DNA of 64,000 bases, taken from Corella eumyota. Lineage: Eukaryota > Chordata > Ascidiacea > Phlebobranchia > Corellidae. The position numbers and the translations under genes are program-made. The stretch spans positions 2,976,001 to 3,040,000 of the forward strand of contig OY720101.1 of NCBI GenBank assembly GCA_963082875.1. The letters run 5' to 3'. The notes under the pieces were generated by a model. The model ran no database searches, was not told the origin of the DNA, and saw only the letters and a list, made by a program, of their open reading frames with translations. Shown here one piece after another: positions 12,434-24,290 of this stretch. Numbering within the stretch: position 1 is the first letter of the stretch; the number at the start of each line of letters is the position of its first letter.

Positions 12434-15400
12434 ATGTTGTTCACAGCAGGAATTCTCCTTGTTTTATGTGCAGCAAATATTCAAGCACAAGATTGTAAGT
12501 TTGCTAAATTATTTCTAACTTTCTTTTTAAATCGAAAAAATCTAAATGCTAAAAATGGTTATTAAATAATATTGTTACCTTTATTTTTCATTTACACAAC
12601 TTTGTTTAGTCAACTCCTGCATTGGTTTATTTATTCAATTTTTGTTTCACAGCTGATTGTGCGTTTGTTCAAAGCCTTAGAGATGCCACTGTAACCGATG
12701 AAGAACGTAGAAATAGTAAGTATTTGAGAAATAAATAAAACAGTTGTTAAATTAGTAAAAATTTTTTAGAAAAAACATTATTTTAAAAAAAATTCCATTT
12801 TTTAAGAAATCGAAGTCGCAAAATAATAATGTTGTCGCTACACATTTAAAAAAAAATGTTTAATTTTTGTAGGTAATGTACCATGCCTGTCAAACCCGTG
12901 TGTTGCTGGATCAGATGAAGTCGAGGTCGCACCCTGCCCAGAGCATTGCTTTACAAGAACTGAAGGAAATCAAGAAGTCTGTATTTCAAAGTCGGGTAAG
13001 TAAAACTAAATCTAGGTTTGTCTACACAGCTATTTCAAAGTTTCAGAAAATCCTTTTTAAGGCACAAATTTACCTTTTAAATAAACCAATGGCTATAGAC
13101 AACTATATGGATATTTTCAAAATTGCATATGCAGACAAACGATCAAAAAATTTAAATTAATTTGTTAAAAGCTATAATTTAATTAAACAAACATTAAAAA
13201 TTTAAATATTTAGTGTCAATGAGTGGAAATATTGATATCGCCGCCATGTTGGGTGCAGATTTACCTAATGCTACTACTACTACTACAGAAACTCCTACTA
13301 CAGTGTTATCTAATACTACAGCAACGGATTCTGATGACATGGGACGAGATTTTATTGTTGGTTAGTTATAAAACAGTTACGTTTTAAAATATGTTAAAAA
13401 ATCACATTTAAAGTTATGATTTTGGTGTCATTACAACTAAAACTTTTAGGTCCGGGTGCAAGCCCAAGCGGAGGATTCAACCCATTTCAGGGATTACCTC
13501 CAGGATTTAGTATTTGTCCAGTTAAGCGACAATTTCCTGATATTTGCGATATTGGACCGTTTACGCCAAATCTTCAAGACTTTCTCAGACCATTGGTAGA
13601 CATACCATATTGCCGAAGGTAAGTTTAGCAATATCAAAGCAAATTTTCATTAGTTTAACGAAACAATTATTTTTACGTTTAAATATAACTTTAAACCCCA
13701 TTGTCTATATTTTTCTAATTGTGCTTTTAAAACAAAAAATATTTTACTAGAACCCCATGCTCAGCTAATCCTCAAGTTGAAATCGACGCACTTCAGTGTT
13801 ATAGTCAACCAGGATGTTATTTTGACCAAGAATTGTTCAACCTTCGAAGTATGTATGGTCCATTCATATTAGATTCAGTTCCTACATGTTATCAAGGCAT
13901 TCCTAACCAAAACTTCCACTCGCTTGCGAATTCTTACCTCCAGGTTAGTTTGAATTAAGAGTAGTTATTGTATACATGTGGAAAAAATTCTTCTCAATTT
14001 CAAATCAAAATACAATTTGAAACTTTTACCAATGTTTTTATACAGTGCAAACAACATAAAAAAATTTCAACCTCTTTTACTTATATTTCTAAATCTGTTT
14101 TTTTTTTTAATAGACTAGTAACCAACCATGGAATGGATTGTTCACAAAGTGCTTTATACAACAAAATTTAGATGCCATTATGAAAGAAGACTTTTCTTGT
14201 CAACTTCTACCATACCTAACTAACTTTAACATTCCTCCACGGCCTTACAGCGGTTATAATCGTAAGTTTTGAATTAATTGTTATACAATTTACAGAAATG
14301 TTTAAACAGCATTTTTTTAAATATTTAAAAGCAAAAGTTAATAAACTAGTTTTGTAAAAATGTTTAGACATTAACAAAATTTCTAAACACCGTTTTTTTC
14401 TTACAGTTAACGACCAAAAAACATGTGCTCTTATGGGCGGTTGTTGGGTGCAAAACGGATGCTTTTTTAAAGCGCAACTGGACACTTTGCAAATACGCGC
14501 AGGGGAGGCCCCAGCAGATATGGTCGGTGGACGAAACTATGGTCAACCACAATGCGCTTCATTTAACCCGTCATCCGAGCCCGCAGCTTGGCTTAGCAGT
14601 TACCATCAATGTCGACTTAGCGGTTGCGTTGTTGACAGCACTATTACACAGCAAGACATTCGGCTTCAACTGTTTAATATCGCCAATAGTCAAGCTGTGC
14701 CAGCACACCTTAAAAATATCTTCTTTAATCAAGTAATCAGCGGTTTAATCGGTCCGGACAATTGGGTAATAAGATTGCAAGACTTAGTTGCCCAAGTTCC
14801 CTCCCAGCAACCCCCATGTACACCGAGTTTCGGAACCCAATTTCCAGGAGGTAGCAACAACATTTTTAATAACTTATTAGGCGGCTTTACATCTCCTATA
14901 ATTCCTCCAACATCATATACCCCTCCTATTATACCTAGCGAAAGTGATTTGTTAGCACTTTCTCTTAACCTTTCTAGCCCCGCAGACCCTTCTTCTGGTC
15001 GTTTTTTTTCACTAGGAAACCAAGTGGGAACAGGATTTAACCCAGGATTTAACCCAGGCCCAGGATTTCAATTTCCAGGAATTAATTTTCCTACCTCGGC
15101 TTGTCCATACGATACATCTCGCCTACCTCTCAGTGGAAACGGTCAAGGGTGTTGTGAACGAAGCTTGTGCTACTACCCAGTCTCCTTACGAAGCTCCCAA
15201 AGAACTGGCTCTGCAGCCTACCTTACCGAATGGAGCGATTATTCTACGTGCACGGCAACATGCGGTGGTGGTCGTCAAACAAGGACACGTCGTTGTGCTG
15301 AAGGTTTTAGTGGTTATTGTGATCGTCTTAAGTTAGAACAGCAACCAGACCTTACTGAAGAACGAAGTTGTGGCACTGACCTCTGTCCCGCATATTCCCC

Positions 15401-15857
15401 ATGGTCCACATGGAGCGGATGCGGAGAAAGATGTGGTCCATCTTTTATAACCCGTAATAGAAGATGCGTCCAAGGCGACTGCACTGAAGATTTGGAGGAA
15501 AGAAATTCCTGCAATTTAGGAAATTGTCCTGTTTATACACAGTATCGAGCCGTGGGTTCCTGTGACATCGGAGCAAAGGAATGCGGACAGGGAACCCGTA
15601 CCGAAACAAGAACCTGTACAGATGGAGTTGTTGCATGTAACCCTACTAAACTATCCAGGCAGAGGCAATGCAGGGTAAATTGTCAACCAACGGTTAGAGT
15701 TAGTCGTGTAATCCTAGCCTGTCAACCACAATTTTTTAGTGCTGCCTGTTTTGAAACTGTCGAGGGTTCTTGTTTTTCAGGAGATGATCTAGTGTCGCCT
15801 TTTATGTGCAGTGGTTTCAATGGTTTTAACTATCGACGAAGTTGTCCTTGCCCATAA
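12434..15857 (+). CDS. Secreted Cys-rich/TSP1-repeat protein, copy 2 (intact, 784 aa)
   Basis: Exons: 12434-12494, 12653-12715, 12873-12995, 13214-13360, 13450-13618, 13751-13943, 14114-14261, 14407-15857, summing to 2355 bases with consistent phases. Layout by residue: signal peptide 1-19; Cys-rich segment 42-82; Thr-rich linker 83-131; G-C-x-F/V modules around 188-380; Pro/Gly linker with two NPGF units near 510; CCER-x-LCYYP module near 550; TSP1 repeats at about 575-628, 631-675 and 680-728; Cys-rich tail to 784. TSP1 repeats are extracellular adhesion modules; here the first has WSDYSTC, the second WSTWSGC, and the third is degenerate. The G-C-Y-F-D modules recall half of a P-type (trefoil) domain but lack its full six-Cys pattern, so I do not assign that family. 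Poly(A) signal at 15923. Extracellular or vesicular location is inferred from the signal peptide; the role is unknown. Confidence 0.88.
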
Positions 15858-16356
15858 ATGGATAAACGTATCGTTCTTAAATTGATAACAAGATCTTTGA
15901 CTTAAGGCATAAATTTCTTAACAATAAAATATGGAATTTTAATTATCCTACTTCTCATTTTACCTTAGACCATTGTAAATGGAAATGGATACTGTTTTTG
16001 ATATTGTAATAAAATAAATCAAATTAATACTGGTTTTAGATCATTAGATCATTTAATAAGACAAAACAATTCTAATCAAAGAAAACGCGCCAATAAATAT
16101 AAAACGTCAGAGTTGCCAAATAAAAAAAAAATTGTATTTTACAAGGGTATTGGTTTTTATTACTTTAAATTTGTTGAGCATTTCAGTTAACCTTTTGAAA
16201 CGGTATAAACTTTTGTCGAACCCAAAACCAATCGGCAGGTAAATTTGAAATATGCTCAATAATATCGCAAACGGCAAAACACAACTGCAGACTTATGTTA
16301 CTTTATGTTTAGGCTGTGAATTCGCCTTCTCCGAATCAAAAATAAGTCTCCAAAAA

Positions 16357-16525
16357 ATGTTGTTTACAGCAGAAATTTTTCTTGTTCTATGTGCAGAAAA
16401 TATCTAAGCGCAAGAACGTAAGTTGATAAATTCCTTCTAACTATTTATTGACATATTATTACAGCTGATTCGCTATTTGTTTTTTAGCTAATAGCTGCCC
16501 CTTGTCCTCTAAAAAGCGAAGTTAG
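16357..16525 (+). pseudogene. Remnant of a fifth thrombospondin-family copy (exons 1-2)
   Basis: A clear relic of the family's first two exons. At 16357-16417 lies a 61-base exon-1 homologue with the MLFTA start and LVLCA signal-peptide core, a GTAAGT donor in the same phase, and an in-frame TAA replacing a Gln codon. At 16465 follows an acceptor and a decayed exon-2 homologue (CTGATT then TTTGTT and AGCTGCC). The TATA box and all downstream exons are missing. This shows the array once had at least five members. The diverged upstream block beginning at about 16620 then belongs to the next unit. Confidence 0.8.
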
Positions 16526-17943
16526 AATTAAAAAACTCTTAAGACATTTCACAAGTTGGTTATTTCTAATTTAGTTGCTTCGTACTTAGTTTATTTATAA
16601 TCATTTTTTGTGTGTAACGTACCATGATATTATATGACAAAAATTTCTAGGAACTCTGTGGCAAAAATAGCTGTTGTTGCGCAATAATTAGAGCCCATCC
16701 CTTGGGCTAAAATGTGTATTCACTTTACATTAAACATGATACAATTTAACCAAAATAGAGTACTGACGTTTTTATTTTTTCTTTTTCCCAAAAAAAAGTT
16801 TTGAAAGAATGTAATCTTCTAATTTGCCTCGTCAGTTAAATCAGTAAACTACTTGGTCATAGGTTAAATAATTAAAACTTAAAATACAGCAACGTTTAAG
16901 CTGCAAAAAACATGTAAACAAACTTAACACAAAGCACGACCGGTAATAATAAACAAAACACAATTTGTCTTGTTAAACTTCACGAGATTAGCAAAATGTA
17001 AAGTTATAAGAACGAAGAAGTAAATGTAACGCTGTCAAGTTATAACATATTCTTAAACAAGTTCTTACATCTCAAACAACAAAATCTGCTTAGATTGCAA
17101 GTTTAAGTGCTTACCTTTTTTGCTTAGCCAATGAGAACGCAAAACCGCATTTATCGTTTAATCGCATTAACTTTTGAGTGATTTTCGTTAAAGCCTCGCC
17201 CTTAGCTAAAATTAAGGTTAAACTTATGTTTATAGGTAAAGCAATTCGTCCTTAAGTAAATGCTTAATCTTTTCTATGTAATCAACCAAAATTAACAATG
17301 TATATTTTTACATGGTTACACTTGGTTTTCGTAGACTTAACATTAAATAACACGTACATGCATGTTCTTCTTATTAGGGAATGCTTAAAAGTACAACAAA
17401 ATATTGATAACCTTTAGATTTAAATTGGTGGTAGTTTATAATATAATCTATAAATATACAAACAGCTTTTTTAATGTCAAATTTTTGTTTAACCGGTTAG
17501 ATTAAATCAAAGTTTATATTTGAAATCCTTGTTTTAGTTTGAATTTAATTCCCCATTTGTAGGAAATTTTATTTCAAAATTCATAAATAATGTTTGTATT
17601 ATTGTTAATATACAAAATAAATAAATAATTTGAAATAATGTTATGTTGTATTATAATTAAATATCCACAAATATAGTTGTCTTTAATTATTAAAATTTAT
17701 AAGCACAACAGCAAACAATAAAAAATCAAAATTTAACTCTTTTAAAAATAGAATAATTACCAATTATACGACATTGCCTTCATAGATTTACGGGCTAATT
17801 AAAATGCAAACTTTTGTTAAACTTGAAACTATTTTTACAAACAAGTGATTAAGTCAAATAAAATGAAGAGAATTTGACTTTTTTGGTTTTGCCTCGCAGG
17901 CAGAGAGTCGTCGCTATTTCGAGAACGTTTAGCCTTTTAATAG

Positions 17944-18535
17944 TGACGTCATAGTAAAAATGCATTGCCGCCCCGCGTACGTGCATACGTCACAATCAGC
18001 CATCTACGTCACGAAACTTTCCCTCTGTAAAAATAATCGACATTTTAATTTGCAAAAAAACATATTTAAAATGTTATTGTCCAGTTTAATCAGCATCTAG
18101 AATTCTCATCATTAAATAACAATTAAAAGGCACTGAGTGAATAATTGCAATAAGTGTCCAAAAAACATAATTATTCTGCTATTATCACTTTGCTAATCCA
18201 TAAATTTGCTATTAAAATATCAATTCCCCTTGTCCTAAATTATACGATTTGTCTAATACAGTTTTAAATAAACAACCCAAGCCATTGTCAATGTCGCTTT
18301 AATGATATTTTGCTCTGGGCTAAACAGTCTATTTCTGTACGCTGTAGATTCATTAAATACCGCGCGAACGTTAATACCGGTGTATGGGATTACCAGTAAT
18401 CTACCATAATTGTACTAAACCTTAATTAACACTGTAAAGGTCAATGAAATCATTCTTGAGAGACGTCTCTTGAAAAGTCAACGTCACGTTCTCGAAAACA
18501 ATCTTGTTTGCAACATGCAAGTGTCTATGACGTCA
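17944..18535. promoter_or_regulatory. Cluster of CRE/ATF-like sites upstream of copy 3
   Basis: Two perfect TGACGTCA palindromes (17944-17951, 18528-18535), two TACGTCA half-sites (17986-17992, 18005-18011), an AACGTCA near 18480 and a 12-bp palindrome AGAGACGTCTCT (18459-18470) fall within about 600 bp of otherwise AT-rich DNA. This density of CG-containing sites is not seen in the other upstream blocks. A regulatory role is inferred only from motif density. Confidence 0.4.
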
Positions 18536-19257
18536 CACTTAGTCTTTTGCAATTTAATAATGTCAGATTTTTATCTCGTTTCGAATTTTTCTACAGAAAA
18601 ATAAAAAAATTAAAATGACAAATATTTTTCCCCGCAATAAGATATTGTTTTTCGGCTGTTTATAACTTCAGAATAAAAAAACAGGGCGGTTACCAGGAAA
18701 AAGAATTCTGACTCTTCCGCAAAATAAAAATTTTACTGGCAGTAACTTTAGCCATTCATTTAACATTATATATTTTCTATTGCAGCTTTTTATTTATTTA
18801 TTCAGGTTAAAATCGTAATTATTTTTTTACAGTCCGAAATTTAAAATGCAAAGTGCAAAATTTCTTGATTTCTTTTTTTTTTCAAAATTTCTTCAAAATT
18901 TCAAAATTTCTCAAAATGCAAAAATTTCATTTAAAATTTCTTGATATTTATTTTTAATGAATTAACAGTAACCTTGTAGTATTGGTTAAAAAAATTGATT
19001 TTAATTTTCAAGACCGTAAAAAGGGTGAATTTTTTATTTTTACTCTGTATTAAAATAGTTTTTAAAAACGAGGGGACGTCGGTATAAGTTTCGTCATAAA
19101 TTCTAGCCCATAGACCTTAAAAATATTTTTAAACTTAATTCTATATTTACAGTGGTACAAATTGAAGTCAAGAGCCACATTCGGGGAAAACAAACTATTT
19201 ACTTGATCCCAAAACTACGTCACATCACTGATTCACGTTAATATTTTTTTATTCCTT

Positions 19258-19305
19258 GCCTCAGGCCTAAATGGCAGTATGAGGTACCAGCGAGGCCTAT
19301 ATAAG
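19258..19305 (+). promoter_or_regulatory. Core promoter of thrombospondin copy 3 (TATA)
   Basis: TATATAAG at 19298-19305, 81 bp before the ATG at 19379. The upstream block (CCTTGCCTCAGGCCTAAATG, then GGCAGTATGAGGTACCAG) is nearly the same as copy 4 and more GC-rich than copies 1-2. Confidence 0.75.
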
Positions 19306-19378
19306 CCGAGTCGATTGAGCAGAAATGTATCATAAGTTTTCAAATCAAACTTTAAGAAACTATAAGAAGTCGAAAAAG

Positions 19379-22300
19379 ATGTTGTTCACAGCAGGAATTC
19401 TCCTTGTTTTATGTGCAGCAAATATTCAAGCGCAAGATAGTAAGTTTGCTGAATTATTTCTAACTTTCTTTTTAAATTGAAAAAAAAACTAAATGCCAAG
19501 AATGGTTCTTAAATAATATTGTTACTTTTATTATATTTAAAACAACTTTGTTTGATTCTACATTAAATTAATTAATCAATTTTTGTTTCACAGCTGATTG
19601 TGCGTTTGTTCAAAGTCTTAGAGCTGCCTCTGTCAGCAATGAAGAACGTAGAAATAGTAAGTATTTGCAAGATAAATAAAACAGTTGTTAAATTATTAAC
19701 CTATATCAAAATTTAAAAAACTGCCGCTTATTTTATTAAAACCAAGCAGCCAAAAAACAATGTTGTCGCTACACATTCAGAAAATAATGTTTAATTTTTG
19801 TAGGTAATGTACCGTGCCTGTCAAACCCTTGTGTTGCTGGATCAGATGAAGTCGAGGTCGCACCCTGCCCAGAGCATTGCTTTTCGAGAACTGAAGGAAA
19901 TCAAGAAGTCTGTATTTCAAAGTCCGGTAAGTAAAACTAAATGTAGGTTTGTCTACACAGCTTTTTCAAAGTTTCAGAAAATCCTTTTTAAGGCACAAAC
20001 TTACCTTTTAAATACACTAATGGTTATATAGATCTGTAGTAATATTATCAACATATGCAAACAAACCATTAAAAAAGTTTACATTTTTTTGTCGAAAATC
20101 ATTATTCAAGTAGACCGAAAATAAAAATTTAAATATTTTTTAGTGTCAATGAGTGGAAATGTTGATATCGCCGCCATGTTGGGTGCAGAATTACCAACTC
20201 CCTCAGAAACTTCCGAACCAGATAGCATCGATGAACGATTTTTCAACTTAGGTTAGTACTAAAGCATTTTTTCAATATTTATCCTCCTTTTTTATAAAAT
20301 TGACGAATTGAAACTCATGTATCACCTGAAAAAATATAACTTTTGTATTTTTAACCTTTAGGAAGTCAGGGCCCAAACCCAAGCGGAGGATTCAACCCAC
20401 TTTCAGGAATACCTCCAGGATTTAGTATTTGTCCGGTTGAGCGACAATTTCCTGATATTTGCGATATTGGACCGTTTACACCAAATCTTCAAAACTTTCT
20501 CAGACCATTGGTAGACATACCATATTGCCGAAGGTAAGTTTAGCAATATCAAAGCAAATTTTCATTAGTTTAACGAAAAAATAATTTTTACGTTTAAATA
20601 TAACTATGAACGCTACTGTCTATATTTTCTAATTGTGATTTTAAAACGAAAAATTTTTTACTAGAACCCCATGCTCAGCTAATCCTCAAGTTGAGATCGA
20701 CGCACTTAAGTGTTATAGTCAACCAGGATGTTATTTTGACCAAGAATTGTTCAACCTTCGTAGTATGTATGGTCCATTCATATTAGATTCAGTTCCTACA
20801 TGTTATCAAGGCATTCCTAATCAAAACTTTCACTCGCTTGCAAATTCTTACCTCCAGGTTAGTTGGCATTAAGAGTAACTATTGTATACATGTGGTTAAA
20901 ATCTTTCCATATTTTAAATCAAAATAACAATTTAAAGCTTTTCACATCGTTATTAACCAAATACAACCTGAAAAACAAACATTAATAAACAAGTTCAACT
21001 ACTACTTAAATTTCTAAATCTGTTATTTTTTTTAATAGACTAGTAACCAACCATGGAATGGATTGTTCACACAGTGCTTTATACAACAAAATTTGGATGC
21101 CATTATGAGAGAAGACTTTTCTTGTCAACTTCTACCATACCTAACTAACTTTAACATTCCTCCACGGCCTTACAGCGGTTATAATCGTAAGTTTTGAATT
21201 AATTGTTAGAAAATTTACAGAAAAGTTTAAACAGCAATTTTTTTTAATATCTAAAAGCAAAGATTCTTAAACTAGTTTCGTAAAAATAATTAGACATTAA
21301 CAAAATTTCTAAACACCGTTTTTTTCTTACAGTTAACGACCAAACAACATGTGCTCTTATGGGCGGTTGTTGGGTGCAAAACGGGTGCTTTTTTAGAGCG
21401 CAGCTGGACAGTTTGCAAATACGCGCAGGGGAGGCCCCAGCAGACATGGTCGGTGGACGAAATTATGGTCAACCACAATGCGCTTCATTTAACCCGTCAT
21501 CCGAGCCCGCAGCTTGGCTTAGCAGTTACCATCAATGTCGACTTAGTGGTTGCGTTGTTGACAGCACTATTACACGGCAAGACATTTGGCTTCAACTGCT
21601 TAACATCGCCAATAGTAATGCTGTACCACCACATCTTAAAAATATCTTCTTTAATCAAGTAATCAGCGGTTTAATCGGTCCTGACAATTGGGTAACACGA
21701 TTGCAAGACTTAGTTGCCCAAGTTCCCTCCCAGCAACCCCCATGTACACCGAGTTTCGGAACCCAATTTTCAGGAGGTAGCAACAACATTTTTAATAACT
21801 TACTAGGCGGCCTTACATCTCCTATAATCCCTCCAACATCATACACCCCCCCTATTATACCTAGCGAAAGTGATTTGTTAGCACTTTCTCTTAACCTTTC
21901 TAGCCCCGCGGACCTTCCTTCTGGTCGATATTTTTCACTCGGATCCCAAGTTGGTACACAACCGTCGACAGGAATCGATATTTCAACTTTACTTAGCCTG
22001 ACAGGCGGCCAAGGATCTAACCCTAACCCAGGATTTAACCCAGGATTCAACCCAGGATTTAACCCAGGATTTAACCCAGGATTCAACCCAGGATTTAATC
22101 CTAACCCAGGATTTCAATTTCCCGGAATTAATTTCCCTACCTCGGCTTGTCCATACGATACATCTCGCCTACCTCTTAGTGGAAACGGTCAAGGGTGTTG
22201 TGAACGAAGCTTGTGCTACTACCCAGTCTCCTTACGAAGCTCTCAAAGAACTGGCTCTGCAGCTTACCTTACCGAATGGAGCGAATATTCTACGTGCACG

Positions 22301-22903
22301 GCAACATGCGGTGGTGGTCGTCAAACAAGGACACGTCGTTGTGCTGAAGGTTTTAGTGGTTATTGTGATCGCCTTAAGTTAGAACAGCAACCAGACCTTA
22401 CTGAAGAACGAAGTTGTGGCACTGACCTCTGTCCCGTATATTCCTCATGGTCCACATGGAGCGGATGCGGCGAAAGATGTGGTCCATCTTTTATAACCCG
22501 TAATAGAAGATGCGTCCAAGGCGACTGCACTGAAGATTTGGAGGAAAGAAATTCCTGCAACTTAGGAAATTGTCCTGTTTATACACAGTATCGAGCCGTG
22601 GGTTCCTGTGACATTGGAGCAAAGGTATGCGGAGAGGGAACCCGTACCGAAACAAGAACCTGTACTGATGGAGTTGTTGCATGCGACCCTACTAAGCTAT
22701 CCAGACAGAGGCAATGCAGGGTAACTTGCCAACCAACGGTTAGGGTTGGCCATGTAGTCCAACAGTGTCACCGACCAATTTTCAGTTCTGTCTGTGTTGA
22801 AGTTGTCGTTGGTACTTGTTTTTCAGGAGATAATCAAGTGTCGCCTTTTATGTGCAGGGGTTACAATGGTTTCAACTATCGACGAAGTTGTCCTTGCCCA
22901 TAA
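19379..22903 (+). CDS. Secreted Cys-rich/TSP1-repeat protein, copy 3 (intact, 812 aa)
   Basis: Exons: 19379-19439, 19594-19656, 19804-19926, 20144-20251, 20362-20533, 20665-20857, 21039-21186, 21333-22903, summing to 2439 bases. It has the same signal peptide and modules as copy 2. Two regions differ. The exon-4 linker is shorter and acidic (EPDSIDE) rather than Thr-rich. The Gly/Pro linker is expanded by a run of NPGF units (about residues 524-560) encoded by a 12-bp repeat. TSP1 repeats lie at about 603-656, 659-703 and 708-756; the final module ends CPCP. Poly(A) signal at 22965. Long open frames on the opposite strand and other frames within exon 8 mirror the repeat and codon bias and are not genes. 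Secreted protein of unknown role. Confidence 0.88.
22021..22113 (+). repeat. 12-bp in-frame repeat encoding NPGF units in copy 3
   Basis: Consecutive units close to GGATTTAACCCA, interrupted by CCTAACCCA variants, encode repeated Gly-Phe-Asn-Pro. Copy 2 has only two to three units here, copy 1 has diverged FNPxQG units, and copy 4 retains only traces. The unit length keeps the frame, so copy number can vary without breaking the protein. Confidence 0.85.
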
Positions 22904-24209
22904 ATGGATAATCTTATTGTACTTAAATTGTTAACAAGCTCCTATGCTTAAAGCATTATTTCGTAATAAAACGTGTTCATTAAAAATTATACTCCTCTTT
23001 TACGTATTTTACACCATTGTAAAATGATATTGTAATAAAATAAATCATAAAAATTAACATTGTTTGTACATTTGATAATTGTGAGTTAACCAAAATTAAT
23101 TAACAAAAAAAAAAATTTCGAATATTATTTTGACATAGTTTAAATACAACTTTTATTTATAAAAAAACAAATCCCATATACTTACCTTTACATATTTATA
23201 AAGTTAAGACAACGAACAGCCATGTTTGCAAAATTAAAGAATCGGTATTGTAGTCTTTAAATCAAATGAGGTACTGTCACTGCTAATTCTCTCTCGTACT
23301 TTACGGTCCTTGCTAATTCTCTCTAGTACTTTACGGTCCTCTGTAACTCTCTTTAGTACTTTACGGTCCTCTCTAACTCTCTCTCTCGTACTTTACGGTC
23401 CTTTCTAATTTCCTTTCGTATTTTACGGTCTTTGCTTATTCTCTCTCGTACTTTACGGTCCTCTCTAACTCTCTCCAGTACTTTACGGTCCTCTCTAATT
23501 CCCTTTCGTATTTTACGGTCTTTGCTTATTCTCTCTCGTACTTTACGGTCCTCTCTAACTCTCTCCCGTACTTTACGGTCCTCTCTAATTCCCTTTCGTA
23601 TTTTACGGTATTTGCTTATTCTCTCTCGTACTTTACGGTCCTCTCTAACTTTCTCCCGTACTTTACGGTCCTCTCTAATTCCCTTTCGTATTTTACGGTC
23701 TTTGCTTATTCTCTCTCGTACTTTACGGTCATCTCTAACTCTCTCTCGTACTTTACGGTCCTCTCTAATTCCCTTTCGTATTTTACGCTCTTTGCTTATT
23801 CTCTCTCCTACTTTACGACCCTTAAGTTTTTTCTAAAAACCGTAAAGTACAGAGACTAAAAAAAAATTTTTGTACTTAACAATAAATAGTAGTTAAAAGT
23901 TTAATACTGAAAATGCCTGAAAGCCTGGAAATTACTATTAATTTAAGTCAACCATAATCGTTGTCAAAAAACTTTATTTTACTCCAAAATAAATACAGTT
24001 TTGGCATTTTTAAGTTAAACAGTTTTATTAAAATTAATGTGTGCTGGATTAAGCTTGTTTTACATCAATTTCGTAATTTTTTATACAAAATTAAAGATTA
24101 ACATTTTCAAATGTCAGTGTTTTTTATGTGTAATCAACAGTTTCATATTTTGAGATTTTTTTATTCCTTGCCTTAGGCCTAAATGGCAGTATGAGGTACC
24201 AGTGAGGCC
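22904..24209. other. Intergenic region between copies 3 and 4
   Basis: Contains the copy 3 poly(A) signal (22965) and the minisatellite at 23280-23822. The remaining sequence up to the copy 4 promoter is AT-rich and shows no gene. Confidence 0.6.
23280..23822. repeat. Minisatellite with 30-bp units in a 90-bp higher-order period
   Basis: Units of about 30 bp contain the core CGTACTTTACGGTC followed by a CT-rich spacer. From 23421 the array settles into a 90-bp period: the variant TTTTACGGTC recurs at 23421, 23511, 23601, 23691 and, mutated, 23781. The left part (23280-23420) is irregular. Because the period is a multiple of three, an open frame of about 134 codons runs through it, an artefact of the repeat. 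An inverted core (ACCGTAAAGTAC) sits just beyond at 23839-23850. Confidence 0.92.
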
Positions 24210-24217
24210 TATATAAG
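24166..24217 (+). promoter_or_regulatory. Core promoter of thrombospondin copy 4 (TATA)
   Basis: TATATAAG at 24210-24217, 81 bp before the ATG at 24291, with the shared GGCAGTATGAGGTACCAG block immediately upstream. Sequence and spacing match copy 3. Confidence 0.75.
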
Positions 24218-24290
24218 CCGAGTCGATTGAGCAAAAATGTATCATAAGTTTTCAAATCAAACTTTAAGGAACTATAAGAAGTCGAAAAAG

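Larger units (their letters stand above)
10595..15857 (+). repeat. Tandem segmental duplication, unit 2
   Basis: Collinear partner of unit 1 (4760-10332): same order of upstream blocks, promoter and eight exons. It is the array member closest to unit 1 in intergenic sequence. Confidence 0.75.
15858..19297. other. Long intergenic region between copies 2 and 3
   Basis: About 3.4 kb without an intact gene. It contains the remnant gene at 16357-16525, a diverged upstream block at about 16620-17260 matching 5490-5890, a cluster of CRE-like sites at 17944-18535, and a simple AAATTTC-rich tract near 18880-18950. The rest is unremarkable AT-rich DNA. Confidence 0.6.

Noticed and set aside
8826-21662. 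P-type trefoil domains in the thrombospondin-array proteins
   Set aside because: The G-C-Y-F-D pieces look trefoil-like but the six-Cys pattern with adjacent CC is not met, so naming them trefoil would overstate the evidence.
21655-22086. Minus-strand open frame with NPGL repeats opposite copy 3
   Set aside because: Mirror of the NPGF-coding repeat and codon bias of exon 8; the plus-strand frame has the conserved Cys modules.
23432-23836. Open frame of 134 codons with Leu/Arg/Ser repeats
   Set aside because: It is the minisatellite read in a frame that stays open because the unit is a multiple of three; no start context, family or splice signals.
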